From: Streptomyces albofaciens JCM 4342
GTDB taxonomy: Bacteria; Actinomycetota; Actinomycetes; Streptomycetales; Streptomycetaceae
Assembly: GCF_008634025.1 (NCBI RefSeq)
Contig: NZ_PDCM01000002.1
Coordinates: 1,116,001-1,180,000 of the forward strand
Reading direction: 5' to 3'
DNA length: 64,000 bases
Program-made: the position numbers and the translations under genes
The notes under the pieces: model-generated
Told to the model about the DNA's origin: nothing
The model's database searches: none
What the model saw: only the letters and a program-made list of their open reading frames with translations
Part shown: piece after piece, positions 38,181 through 47,288 of the stretch
Layout: the number at the start of each line of letters is the position of its first letter
Position numbering within the stretch: position 1 is the first letter of the stretch

Positions 38181-38510
38181 ATGCCGAAGATCATCTATCG
38201 CTTTCCCGACGACTCCACGCGCACGGTGCAGGCCGCGCCGGGAACCAGCGTCATGGAGGCCGCCCTCGCCAACGGCGTCGAGGGCATCGTGGCCGAATGC
38301 GGAGGCGCCGCCATGTGCGCCACCTGCCACGTCTACGTGGAATCGGCACACCTCGCCGCCGCCCCGGCGATGAGCGAGGACGAGGACGTCATGCTCGACA
38401 TGGCGTACGCGCCGCGCGCCGCCAACAGCCGGCTGAGCTGCCGGCTGTTCATGTCGCCCGCACTGGACGGCATGGAGGTCAGGCTGCCCGAACGGCAGCG
38501 GGAGGACTGA
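38181..38510 (+). CDS. [2Fe-2S] ferredoxin (adrenodoxin/putidaredoxin type)
   Basis: 109 residues. The cluster ligands are spaced C-x5-C-x2-C then a distant Cys: AECGGAAMCATCHVY and LSCRLF. VMEAALANGVEGI and the acidic MSEDEDVMLDMAY helix are typical of ferredoxins that serve P450s and ring hydroxylases. ATG after CAAGGACC. The adjacent reductase completes the NAD(P)H-to-ferredoxin chain. No P450 or Rieske oxygenase is adjacent; the nearest P450 is self-sufficient and would not need it, so the acceptor lies elsewhere. Confidence 0.92.
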   Translation: MPKIIYRFPDDSTRTVQAAPGTSVMEAALANGVEGIVAECGGAAMCATCHVYVESAHLAAAPAMSEDEDVMLDMAYAPRAANSRLSCRLFMSPALDGMEVRLPERQRED

Positions 38511-38511
38511 C

Positions 38512-39738
38512 GTGACGGCACCTCACCTGCCGGACTCCGGCGCGACCGTGGCCATCGTCGGCGGCGGCCAGGCGGGAGCCCAGCTCGCCTCCTCGCTGCG
38601 CGGCAACGGCTTCACCGGCCGTATCGTCATGGTCGGTGACGACACGGCGCTGCCCTACCAGCGCCCTCCCCTGTCGAAGGGCTACCTCACCGGCCACAGC
38701 GGACCGGAGGCGGTCCGGCTGCACGGGCCGGAGTACTACGCGGAGAAGTCCGTACAGGTGCTCACCGGCGACCCGGCGGTGCGTGTCCTGCCCTCCGACC
38801 GCAGGGTCCTGCTGCGCAGCGGCACGGAGCTGCGCTATGACCACCTGGTGCTCGCCACGGGCGCACGCAACCGCTCCCTGCCGGTCCCCGGCGCGGACCT
38901 TCCCGGGGTGGTGGGCCTGCGCACCCTGGCCGAAGCCGACGTGTTGCGGGAGCGGTTGGCGTCCGCGGGCCGGCTCGTGGTGGTCGGCGGGGGCTTCGTC
39001 GGCATGGAGGTGAGCAGTTCGGCGACCGCGCTGGGCGTGCGGGTCTCGGTGATCGAAGCGCACGAGCGGGTGATGGCGCGTGCCGTCACCCCCGTCACCT
39101 CCGCGTTCTTCGCGGAGGCTCACCGGGCCCGTGGCGTACGGCTGGAACTGGGTGAGCAGGTCGCCCGTTTCCTCGGCACCGACGCGGTCTCGGGTGTGGA
39201 GACCGCCTCGGGCCGGCGCCTGCCGGCCGACCTGGTGCTCGTGGGGATAGGAGTGGAGCCGAACACGGACCTTGCCGAGGACGCCGGGCTCGACGTCCAC
39301 GACGGCATCGTCGTGGACGCCCTGCTGCGCACGTCCGCGCCGGACATCTCGGCCATCGGCGACTGCGCACGCTTCCCCACCCCCTTCGCCACGGCGCCGG
39401 TCCGGCTGGAGTCCGTCCAGAACGCCGTCGACCAGGCGCGCTGCGTGGCCGCACGGCTGACCGGCACGGCCCGCCCCTACCGGCCGGTGCCCTGGTTCTG
39501 GAGCCGGCAGGCGGGCGTCCGGCTCCAGATCGCCGGGCTGACGGGAGGTCACGACCGCACGGTGGTCCGGGGGGACCCGGCCCGTGGGGAATTCTCCGTC
39601 CTCTGTTTCCGCGGCGACCGTCTTCTGGGCGCGGAATCGGTGGGGCAGCCGGCCACGCACCTGGCCGTGCGCCGTGCGCTGGAGACGGGTGACCGGACCG
39701 TGGCCCAGGAGCTCTTGGACGGTTCGTTCACCCCGTAG
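38512..39738 (+). CDS. FAD-dependent ferredoxin reductase
   Basis: 408 residues, GTG start one base after the ferredoxin stop. Two Rossmann motifs are present: VAIVGGGQAGAQLASSLR for FAD and GRLVVVGGGFVGMEVSSS for NAD(P)H. PYQRPPLSKGYL near residue 50, DISAIGDCARF near 285 and a C-terminal interface domain mark the putidaredoxin-reductase family. It transfers electrons from NADH/NADPH to the preceding [2Fe-2S] protein. Confidence 0.93.
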   Translation: MTAPHLPDSGATVAIVGGGQAGAQLASSLRGNGFTGRIVMVGDDTALPYQRPPLSKGYLTGHSGPEAVRLHGPEYYAEKSVQVLTGDPAVRVLPSDRRVLLRSGTELRYDHLVLATGARNRSLPVPGADLPGVVGLRTLAEADVLRERLASAGRLVVVGGGFVGMEVSSSATALGVRVSVIEAHERVMARAVTPVTSAFFAEAHRARGVRLELGEQVARFLGTDAVSGVETASGRRLPADLVLVGIGVEPNTDLAEDAGLDVHDGIVVDALLRTSAPDISAIGDCARFPTPFATAPVRLESVQNAVDQARCVAARLTGTARPYRPVPWFWSRQAGVRLQIAGLTGGHDRTVVRGDPARGEFSVLCFRGDRLLGAESVGQPATHLAVRRALETGDRTVAQELLDGSFTP

Positions 39739-39777
39739 GGCACCGGGGCCGGCGCGGCGGCCGCCGTCGGGGGCATC

Positions 39778-39852
39778 GTCGGCGGCCGTACCGGCACCAG
39801 CGGCACCGTCGGCGGCCGTGCCGGCACCACTGGCACCACCGGCGGCCGCGCC
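39778..39852 (+). repeat. 30-bp imperfect tandem repeat, 2.5 copies
   Basis: Units at 39778-39807 and 39808-39837 of the form GTCGGCGGCCGT-R-CCGGCACC... followed by GGCACC, differing at three positions, then a half copy to 39852. It lies in the 216-bp gap between the ferredoxin reductase and an MFS gene. It encodes no recognised product; on the minus strand it would read as a Pro/Val/Arg repeat. Confidence 0.7.
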
Positions 39853-39954
39853 GACAACGTCGTACGCGCCGGACCCGTTTCATCAATCCCGCTTATCGAT
39901 TCATTCGCAGTTCGCTGTTGATGGCCCGGACCGGGTTCAGGAGACTTGATCGAC

Positions 39955-41412
39955 ATGGTTGACCGCACAGCACCCCCGCAGGGGGAACCCCGTCCCGCCC
40001 TGCGCCAGTGGCTACAGCTCATCGTGGTCCTGGCGGGCACGTTCCTCGTCGAACTCGACCTGTTCATCGTGAACGTGGCGCTCCAGCCGATCCGCGCCGA
40101 CCTGGGTGCCACCGTCACCGAGATGGAACTGGTCGTCTCGGGCTACACCCTCGCCTTCGGCCTGGTGCTGGTGACCGGGGGCAGGCTCGGCGACCTCTTC
40201 AGCTACCGTCGGCTCTTCGTCATCGGGGTGACGGCCTTCAGTGCCGCCTCCCTGGCCTGCGCGCTGGCGTGGGCTCCGGGCGCCCTGATCACGTTCCGCG
40301 TGCTCCAGGGCGTCGCGGCGGGGCTGATGCTGCCGCAGACCCTGTCGATCATTCAGATCGAGTTCTCCGGCCGCTACCGGGCCATGGCCTTCGGCGTCTT
40401 CGGCGCGGTCACCGGGATCGCCACCATCATCGGCCAGACCTTCGGCGGCCTGCTCATCACGCTGGACATCGCCGGCCTGTCCTGGCGGACGGTCTTCCTG
40501 ATCAACCTTCCGTTCGGGCTGGCCGCGGTGCTCGGCTCGCTGATGCTGCTGCCCAGGGACCGCAAGGACGAGCGGCCGAGCCTGGACCTCATCGGTGTGC
40601 TGCTGCTCACCGTGACCCTGCTGTTCGTCATCGCGCCGCTGATCTTCGGCGGTGGCGAGCACGGCCGTCCGGCGCTGCTGGCGCTGATGGTCCTCGCCGT
40701 CTTCGGGGGCTGGGCCTTCACGTACTGGGAGAACCGCACCAAACGGCGGAACGGGCTGCCGCTGGCCGATCCCGAACTGGTGCGGCACCGCAAGTTCCGG
40801 GCGGGTGCGGGGCTCTCCCTCACCTTCGTCGCGGGGAACACCGGACTGTTCTTCCTCGTCTCGCTCCACTTCCAAGGCCCGCTGGGCTTCTCCCCGCTGA
40901 AAGCGGGTCTGGTCTTCACCCCGCTGGCCCTCTTCTTCGGCATCGCCTCCTTGGTGGCCCCGAGGATCCAGCCGAGGGTCGGACACCACGTCCTGACCAT
41001 CGGGTACGTGGTCAACGTGCTCGGCACCGTGGCGCTCCTGGCGGCGGCGCTGCACTACGGCGAGGACCTGCCGGAAGCGGCCGTCATCGCGTCGTTCGCG
41101 GCCATCGGCTTCGGTGAAGGGCTCGGTCTGACCCCGCTCATCAACATCGTGCTGACCGGGGTGCCCAAACGGGACGCCGGTTCCGCCTCCGGGGTGCTGG
41201 AAACCGGTATCCAGATCGGATCGGCCCTGGGGCCGGCGCTGCTCGGCACCGTATACGCCGCCGCGCACTCGTTCGTCTGGGGCCTGGGCGTCAACCTCGC
41301 GCTGGCCGTGCTGGCGCTCGCCTTCGTCCCGATGCTGTCGCCCTCGCGCGGCGGCGAGGTGCCGGAGCGGAGCGAGGAAGCGCGCACGCCGACGGCCGCT
41401 TCGGCGGGATGA
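39955..41412 (+). CDS. MFS drug:H+ antiporter (DHA2/EmrB-like)
   Basis: About 485 residues with many hydrophobic helices. TM1 ends with LVELDLFIVNVALQPI, the motif D region of DHA2 exporters. GGRLGDLFSYRR is motif A between TM2 and TM3, and a motif-C-like GAVTGIATIIGQTFGG follows TM5. The ATG at 39955 is 11 bases after AGGAG; a TTG three codons earlier is too close to that site. It likely exports a toxic or secreted small molecule. It ends before a perfect 14-bp hairpin. Confidence 0.9.
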   Translation: MVDRTAPPQGEPRPALRQWLQLIVVLAGTFLVELDLFIVNVALQPIRADLGATVTEMELVVSGYTLAFGLVLVTGGRLGDLFSYRRLFVIGVTAFSAASLACALAWAPGALITFRVLQGVAAGLMLPQTLSIIQIEFSGRYRAMAFGVFGAVTGIATIIGQTFGGLLITLDIAGLSWRTVFLINLPFGLAAVLGSLMLLPRDRKDERPSLDLIGVLLLTVTLLFVIAPLIFGGGEHGRPALLALMVLAVFGGWAFTYWENRTKRRNGLPLADPELVRHRKFRAGAGLSLTFVAGNTGLFFLVSLHFQGPLGFSPLKAGLVFTPLALFFGIASLVAPRIQPRVGHHVLTIGYVVNVLGTVALLAAALHYGEDLPEAAVIASFAAIGFGEGLGLTPLINIVLTGVPKRDAGSASGVLETGIQIGSALGPALLGTVYAAAHSFVWGLGVNLALAVLALAFVPMLSPSRGGEVPERSEEARTPTAASAG

Positions 41413-41511
41413 GGACCGCCGCGCTCCTTCCGGCAGGCGCGGTGCCCGGCCCGCGAGGAGCCGGGAAAGCTCCCGGACTTGGGGTAATCCCCCGGTCCTG
41501 AGTCCGGGAAC

Positions 41512-41544
41512 GGGACTGGCCCACACCTTTTGTGGGCCAGTCCC
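41512..41544 (+). terminator. 14-bp perfect hairpin after the first MFS gene
   Basis: GGGACTGGCCCACA, loop CCTTT, TGTGGGCCAGTCCC. It lies 100 bp past the stop codon, with another looser inverted repeat just before it (TCCCGGACT paired with AGTCCGGGA). Confidence 0.8.
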
Positions 41545-42668
41545 CCATGTCGTTCGCCCCCGCCCGAACGGTGTGCGTGTGCGCTGAGTGACGTCCTCAG
41601 GGCGAGCCGGTATCGCCCGGGACGCGTCACCGGAGTAGCCGTGCCGAAGTGGGCACCGCTCCGGCACACGCGGCATCACGGACGGCGGCGAGGGCCCTGT
41701 CAACAGCCCTGGACGTACGGGCCCGAGGTGCTTCACGCCCCGCCATGCGATGTGTGACAAACTCCGGCGTATCACTTCGGTCTCTCAATGCGAGCGGGCA
41801 GGGGCGGGTATTGCCGTTGTCCCTCCGCGCTAGCGAAGTGCCCCTATGTACGGGCCGGTTCGGGCCGACGGCCGGAGGGCACGGCAGGGCGGAAGGCACG
41901 GTTCACACGCCGGTTCCCCCTCGCTCCGCGAGCCTGTCCGCACACATGTTCTCCCGGAAAATTCCAAGGGAATCCCTTGAACAGGCCGGATGAACGGTCC
42001 GGGCACTCCGCCGCCTGTCCGACGCCGGAGAACTCCCTGGCCCGGGGCATGACGGGAGCCCCAGCCCCCTCGGCCGCGCCTCACGCACCCGCGCCCGGGG
42101 GCCGGCGGTTCACCGGTCACCGAGGTAGCGCGGCGGCTTCAGCCGCGAAGAACGACCTCGGTATCCGCGGCCGATCGCACCGGCCGTTTCCTTTTGTTCC
42201 CCGAAATGAATCAACCGGCGACCACGGCTGCACAGAAGAACGCTCCCGGACGGCGCCGGAAAGAATTAAGAATTCAGGAACGCCTTTCCTTTCCGGTCGT
42301 CGAGACGCCGACTTCATGCCACTCTCTTTTACCTCGGTCATCGTCTTCCCGACCCTCCCCCACCGGGACAGACCAGCACAGACCGCACGACCGGAACCTC
42401 TCGGCCACCCCGCCCCGCAACAAAAACAATCAATCGTATCCGGCGCCCGCCATACCTAAACTCGGAGCGCCGGGGAGGCTTGCAGATTTTACCCGCCAAT
42501 TACTCCGCCCTCGGCTCGCCCAAGACCCTCGGCCGGGAATGCAGGACCGCCGAAAAGTGACGCAGAGTAGCAATCTTCGACTTCGTTATGTGCGCGTTGC
42601 ACGGGTCAAAGAGTGATGCATGATAGGCGAGTTGCCGCATCTCCTCGCCAGCAGGGAAGGAATGAGAG
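41545..42668. other. 1.1-kb gene-poor, lower-GC stretch
   Basis: No open frame here has family similarity, Streptomyces codon bias or a good ribosome-binding site. The right half (about 42.2-42.65 kb) is clearly less GC-rich, with AT-rich patches such as AAAGAATTAAGAATTC. It leads into a transposase-like gene, so it could be a remnant of mobile DNA or a long regulatory region. Confidence 0.45.
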
Positions 42669-43871
42669 ATGAGTGCTGCCCACTCGTCGTACAGCTTTGC
42701 TTCGCGTCGCACCGACGACCCCATGGGGAGTTTCATCCGGAGTGTCTTCGAATCCCTTCCACGGGCGGATCAGCGCCGATGGGCAAAGGTGTATTTACAG
42801 GGGCTCATCGAGGTCACGGGGAAAAAGAGCATCCGCCGCATCGCAAGCCGGCTGCTGGACGAAGGCACCGAGACCGCCACCCAGTCGCTACAGCAATTCG
42901 TCAATCAAAGCCCCTGGGACTGGACTCCGGTGCGGACCCGGCTGGCCGAAGTCGCACAGCACATGATGACTCCTCACTACACCGCCGTACGAGAGGCGGT
43001 CATACCGAAGAACGGACGTCACTCGGTGGGGGTCTCCCGCCAGTACATCCCCGCCGAAGAGCGCACCGTCAACTGCCAGGTGGGGATCGGCCTGATCCGG
43101 ACCGGGGAGTGGGCAGCGGTTCCGATCGACTGGCGGCTGCACCTCCAGGACGAGTGGATCAAGGATGCCCGCCGCCGGGAGCGCGCCCGGATCCCGGACA
43201 CGGTCCGGGCGAAGAGCAGGGCCCAGCTGGTACTGGACATGGTCGACGACGCCACCGCCCACGGGATCACGCTGGGCCCCGTCGTGGCGGACCTGAAGCA
43301 GCTGGACGACATGGCCGCCCTGATCGTCGGCCTGGACGACCGCGGACAGGACTACCTGGTGGAGGTCGGTCCCGATTTCAGCGTCATCCCCGGCATCCAC
43401 GGCTCGCCCTCCCCCGCCCTCGCCGGAGCACCGGGACAGCGCCCGGCCGCCCGGACGACCACCGTCCGGCAGCACATGCTGCCCAGAGGGCCGCACGCCC
43501 CGATACGGACGGCCGACCGCCGCAGGAACTATGTGCTCTCCTCGCTCATCCGCCTGCCCACTTCCTCCTCGGCCGGCGCCATGCCGCACCGGATCCTGGC
43601 CGAATGGTCGGCCGCGCATCACCGGGCCCGGCGCATGTGGCTGACCAACCTCGCCCAGCGGGACGTGCGGAAACTCATGGAGTTGGCCGGCGCCTATACG
43701 CACGGTGCCAAGGCATTCCGCTACCTGCGGGAAAACTACGGGATGCAGGATTTCGAAGGCCGGTCGTTCGTGGGCTGGCACCATCACATGACCCTGGTCT
43801 CGGCAGCTTATGCGTACGACTCCCTGGGAGTGGCCTACCCCGACTCCGCCACCGAAGCCCTCTCCGCATGA
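42669..43871 (+). CDS. catalytically degenerate IS701-family transposase-like protein
   Basis: 400 residues. It follows the IS701 DDE transposase plan throughout: SVGVSRQYIPAEERTVNCQV, IDWRLHLQDEWIKDARRRE and the C-terminal DFEGRSFVGWHHHMTLVSAA. The active site is broken: the DD of DDTGF-like motifs is R108-E109 (REAVIPKNG), and the catalytic Glu before YREL is A347 (GAKAFRYL), while the middle Asp (VVADLKQ) is kept. I see no terminal inverted repeats around it, so it is probably a stable, domesticated gene rather than an insertion sequence. It has a TTA codon (codon 43), implying bldA-dependent translation. A distant paralogue is at 58.5 kb. A DNA-binding regulatory role is a guess. Confidence 0.8.
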   Translation: MSAAHSSYSFASRRTDDPMGSFIRSVFESLPRADQRRWAKVYLQGLIEVTGKKSIRRIASRLLDEGTETATQSLQQFVNQSPWDWTPVRTRLAEVAQHMMTPHYTAVREAVIPKNGRHSVGVSRQYIPAEERTVNCQVGIGLIRTGEWAAVPIDWRLHLQDEWIKDARRRERARIPDTVRAKSRAQLVLDMVDDATAHGITLGPVVADLKQLDDMAALIVGLDDRGQDYLVEVGPDFSVIPGIHGSPSPALAGAPGQRPAARTTTVRQHMLPRGPHAPIRTADRRRNYVLSSLIRLPTSSSAGAMPHRILAEWSAAHHRARRMWLTNLAQRDVRKLMELAGAYTHGAKAFRYLRENYGMQDFEGRSFVGWHHHMTLVSAAYAYDSLGVAYPDSATEALSA

Positions 43872-44083
43872 CCTACTTCGTCGAGTCGCTGAAGTCACCG
43901 ACGATCCGCTTCCGAACATTGTTCCCCGATTCCCCGGCCGCTTCCATTGACAGAGCAGGCCGCACCGCCGGGCAGCGCCGCGCGCGGAGGAAATAGCCGT
44001 CCGCCGTCCCCATGGGAACTCCGGCGCACCGCGGCACGAAGACCTGCCGTACGGAACAGTTCACTTCGGCAACCGGAGACATC

Positions 44084-44779
44084 ATGATCCACCAGCTGAT
44101 CTTCGCTTATCCCAAGCCGGGCCTCTCCGAGCAGGATTTCCACCGCTACTGGATCGACGTACACGCGACCCGCTACGCCAGCAGGATTCCGCACATCCAG
44201 CAGTACAGCGTGGGCACCCGCATTCCGCTGCCGGGAGAATCCGGCGACCCGCGGTGGTGCGGCGTCGCCGAGATCTGGCTGCCGGACGAGGAACGGCAGC
44301 TCGCTTCCCTGCAGACCCCGGAATTCCTCGACGGCGCGCGGGCCGACGAGCCCCGGTGGGCGGCCTTTTGGCGCACCCTCGGCCTCGACACCGACCCGCA
44401 CATCGTGCTTCCCGGCCCGCCCCGTACCGACCGGACGTCGGAAGCCAAGCTCTTCCTCCTGACCAAGCGCCGGGAGGGCATGCCGCTGGCGGAGTTCCGT
44501 GAGCGGAGCAGGCGCCGGCACGCGGGCGTCGCCCTCCAGGTCCCGGGCCTGATCCGGTACCGGCAGGGCTTCACCCGCGACCCCCTGTACGCCGTCGGGG
44601 AAGCCCCCCTGGACTGCGTGTACCAGTTCAGCTTCGCCGACGTTCCCACCCTCCACGCCGCGCTGCGCTCCCCCGGGTTCCAGCGCGTACAAGAAGATCT
44701 GGGCACGTTCACCAACCCGCGCTACGTCCACACCTTCGCCGCGCGGGAAAACTGGATCACCGGCCCCTCCTTCGTCTGA
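44084..44779 (+). CDS. tandem EthD-domain protein (231 aa)
   Basis: Two ferredoxin-like EthD domains in one chain. The first (about 1-110) begins IHQLIFAYPKPGLSEQDFHR with the typical YWIDVHATRY. The second (about 118-231) begins EAKLFLLTKRREGMPLAEFR with SRRRHAGVALQVPGLIRY. EthD-type proteins include decarboxylases, cyclases and helper proteins in degradation and polyketide pathways. The ATG at 44084 follows CCGGAGAC. It sits between the IS701-like gene and an exporter. Its chemistry is unknown. Confidence 0.8.
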   Translation: MIHQLIFAYPKPGLSEQDFHRYWIDVHATRYASRIPHIQQYSVGTRIPLPGESGDPRWCGVAEIWLPDEERQLASLQTPEFLDGARADEPRWAAFWRTLGLDTDPHIVLPGPPRTDRTSEAKLFLLTKRREGMPLAEFRERSRRRHAGVALQVPGLIRYRQGFTRDPLYAVGEAPLDCVYQFSFADVPTLHAALRSPGFQRVQEDLGTFTNPRYVHTFAARENWITGPSFV

Positions 44780-44939
44780 CCTCCGTGCGGAGCGGGCCGG
44801 TTCCGCTCCGCGCCCCGCCGGCGGATGCGCCGTGCCGGCGCGTCCGCCACGGCCGGGAGTACGCGCCGTGGACGCCCTGCCCGCACCCGCGTACGGGCGT
44901 TGCCCCCGGTCGGAGCGCAACTGTCGGGCCGTCTTCTGC

Positions 44940-44970
44940 TTGACACGCGATATCGGCTGCTGGGGACAAT
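44940..44970 (+). promoter_or_regulatory. candidate promoter for the second MFS gene
   Basis: TTGACA at 44940-44945 and GACAAT at 44965-44970, with a 19-bp spacer. Transcription from here would give a leader of about 150 bases before the MFS ATG at 45135. The long spacer lowers confidence. Confidence 0.35.
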
Positions 44971-45134
44971 CGATGGTCCGGTCACCGTGTTCGTCCGCAC
45001 GAGCCCGTCGAAGCCGCCGCGGGACATCGGCACGGACGTGGGCGAACTCCTCCGTACGGCCCGGCGCCTGTGCCCTGTCGAAGGCGGCGGGCCGGCAGTC
45101 CTTGACCATCTCCGTCGGGAAGGTTTCCTGCGCC

Positions 45135-46358
45135 ATGCCTTTGGCCCTGCTCGCCCTGGCGATCTCGACCTTCGGGTTCGGCACCACCGAATGTGTCGTG
45201 ATGGGGCTGATGCCCGACATCGCCGGTGACCTGGGCACGTCGGTACCCACCGCCGGAAACCTGGTCTCCGCGTACGCCATCGGCGTCGTCATCGGCGCGC
45301 CGCTGCTCACCGCGCTGGGCGCCCGCGTCCCGCGGAAGAAGATGATGCTCGCCCTCATGGCGCTGCTCATCCTCGGCAATCTGGCCTCCACCCTCGCGCC
45401 CGGCTTCGGCACCCTCCTCGTCGGGCGGGTGCTGGCCGGACTGCCGCACGGCACGTTCTTCGGCCTGGGCGCGGTCGTCGCCGCCCGGCTGGTGCCCGAG
45501 CACCGCCGCGGCCGTGCCGTCGCCGTGATGTTCCTCGGCCTGACGGTGTCCAACATCCTCGGCGTTCCCGCGGGCACCGCGATCGGCCAGCACCTCGGCT
45601 GGCGCACCACCTTCCTCATCGTCACCGCCATCGGTCTGCTGGCCATGGCCGCGATCGCGATGCTCGTCCCCGAACTTCCGGAGGAAGGACGGTCCGGCCT
45701 CGGCGACGAGCTGCGCGCCCTGTGGAACCGCCAGGTGCTGCTCGGCCTGCTCACCGCCGTCTGCGGATTCGGCGGCGTGTTCACCGTCTTCAGCTACCTC
45801 GCCTCGCTGACCACCCGGGTGACCGGGCTGCCGGAGTCCTCGACGACCTGGGTAATGGCCCTCTTCGGCATCGGCATGACCCTCGGCGCCCTGGCCGCGG
45901 GCCCGCTCACCGACCGGGCGCTGCGGCCCACCCTCTACGGAGCACTCGCCGCCCTGGCGGTCGCGCTGCTGGTCTTCACCTTCGCGCTGCATCACACCTG
46001 GCCGACGCTGATCATGGTGGTCGTTCTGGGTGCCGTCGGCTTCGGGTCGGTCACGCCGATCCAGATGCTGGTGATGACCCAGGCTCACAACGCTCCGACG
46101 CTGGCCTCCGCCTCCAACCAGTCCGCCTTCAACCTGGCCAACGCCGGAGGCGCCTGGCTCGGCGGCGCGGTGGTCTCGGCAGGGTTCGGCTGGCCCTCGA
46201 CGGCCGTGGCCGGGGCGGTCCTCACGATGCTCGGTCTCTTCGTCGCGCTGCTGGCCGGCTTTCTGGACCGGGGCCGCACCGGCTCCATCTCCCGGACGGC
46301 CGCGCGCGCCGAGGAGCCCGCGCGCCGCGCCGCGGCCGCGCCCTCGCGCGCGGAATGA
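45135..46358 (+). CDS. MFS transporter (DHA1, AraJ/Cmr-like)
   Basis: 407 residues with about 12 hydrophobic segments. TM1 holds FGFGTTECVVMGLMPDIAGD, the signature of the AraJ/chloramphenicol-exporter branch. ALGARVPRKKMMLALM is motif A, and SNILGVPAGTAIGQHLGWR is motif C. The start is the ATG at 45135, which gives a standard short N-terminus; the frame is open far upstream. Likely an efflux pump for a small molecule. Confidence 0.88.
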   Translation: MPLALLALAISTFGFGTTECVVMGLMPDIAGDLGTSVPTAGNLVSAYAIGVVIGAPLLTALGARVPRKKMMLALMALLILGNLASTLAPGFGTLLVGRVLAGLPHGTFFGLGAVVAARLVPEHRRGRAVAVMFLGLTVSNILGVPAGTAIGQHLGWRTTFLIVTAIGLLAMAAIAMLVPELPEEGRSGLGDELRALWNRQVLLGLLTAVCGFGGVFTVFSYLASLTTRVTGLPESSTTWVMALFGIGMTLGALAAGPLTDRALRPTLYGALAALAVALLVFTFALHHTWPTLIMVVVLGAVGFGSVTPIQMLVMTQAHNAPTLASASNQSAFNLANAGGAWLGGAVVSAGFGWPSTAVAGAVLTMLGLFVALLAGFLDRGRTGSISRTAARAEEPARRAAAAPSRAE

Positions 46359-46379
46359 CGCCGGCGGCGCCCCGCCGGT

Positions 46380-46416
46380 CCGGCTCCGGGTACGTCATGG
46401 CGGTACCCGGAGCCGG
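46380..46416. terminator. 14-bp perfect hairpin between convergent MFS and SDR genes
   Basis: CCGGCTCCGGGTAC, a 9-base loop, GTACCCGGAGCCGG. It lies 22 bp past the MFS stop and 54 bp from the SDR stop. Confidence 0.8.
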
Positions 46417-46469
46417 CCGGCGGCCGGGCGGCAACGGCCCGGACGGCCGTGCGCCGACAGTCCGGCCGG

Positions 46470-47231
46470 TCACTGGGCGAGATAGCCGCCGTCCACCGGC
46501 AGCACGACGCCCGTGATGAAGGAGGCCGCGTCGGAGGCGAGGAACGCGATGGCCTCGGCCACTTCCCGCGGCTCGCCCAGCCGCCGCATCGGATGGATCC
46601 GTTCGATCTCGGCGAGACGGTCCGCGCCGCCCGGCTCCTCGGCCAGCCGGCGGACCCATTCGGTGCGCGTGGTGCTCGGCGCCACCGCGTTGACCCGGAT
46701 ACCGTGCGCCGCCCACTCGACGGCCAGGTGCATGGTCAGCCCGGACGCCACGAACTTGGCCGGTCCGTAGGTGGCTTGCCCCGCCTGGCCGGCCAGTCCC
46801 GAGACGGAGGACAGGCAGACGATCGAACCGCCACCCGCCCGGCTCATCTCCTCGATCGCGTACTTGCAGGTCAAGAACATGCCTCGGCCGTCGATCCGCA
46901 TGACCTCGTCCCAGTCGTCAGCGGTCGCGTCGAGGACGTTCACCATGGGTATCACCCCGGCGTTGGCGACCAGTACGTCGAGGCGTCCGAACCGTTCGAC
47001 GGCGGAGCGCATCATGCGGCGCGCGTCGTCCGGGTCGGCCACGTCACCGGCCACGGTCTCGACCTGATGGCCCTCCTTCGCCAGCGCTTCGCCCAGTTCG
47101 CGCAGCGCCGCCTCGTCCCGGTCGGTCGCCGTCACCAGAGCGCCGGATTCGGCGAACAAGGCCGCGGTGGCCCGCCCCAGCCCCTTTGCCGCACCGGTCA
47201 CCACACAGGACTTTCCCTTGAGATCGGCCAC
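46470..47231 (-). CDS. short-chain dehydrogenase/reductase (SDR)
   Basis: 253 residues from the GTG at 47231, which has AGGAGGAG upstream; an earlier TTG is in frame but less likely. Classical SDR motifs are VVTGAAKGLGRATA for cofactor, DVLVANAGVI, the catalytic Ser in VCLSSVSGLAG, and Tyr-Lys in ATYGPAKF. VLPVDGGYLAQ ends the protein. ATDRDEAAL after the second strand suggests NAD(H) preference. It lies 57 bp after the GMC oxidoreductase on the same strand, so the two may act on successive alcohol/carbonyl steps. Confidence 0.92.
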   Translation of the reverse strand: MADLKGKSCVVTGAAKGLGRATAALFAESGALVTATDRDEAALRELGEALAKEGHQVETVAGDVADPDDARRMMRSAVERFGRLDVLVANAGVIPMVNVLDATADDWDEVMRIDGRGMFLTCKYAIEEMSRAGGGSIVCLSSVSGLAGQAGQATYGPAKFVASGLTMHLAVEWAAHGIRVNAVAPSTTRTEWVRRLAEEPGGADRLAEIERIHPMRRLGEPREVAEAIAFLASDAASFITGVVLPVDGGYLAQ

Positions 47232-47288
47232 TGCTGTCTCCTCCTTCGTCCACAACTTCCGCGTCCGTCTTCGTCGGTGCTCGCCCGC

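Noticed and set aside
41788..42459. 223-codon plus-strand frame in the gene-poor region
   Set aside because: Irregular codon use, no motif, no ribosome-binding site; overlaps AT-rich patches.
42669..43871. Active insertion sequence of the IS701 family
   Set aside because: The DD and Glu residues of the active site are missing and I see no terminal inverted repeats or target duplication.
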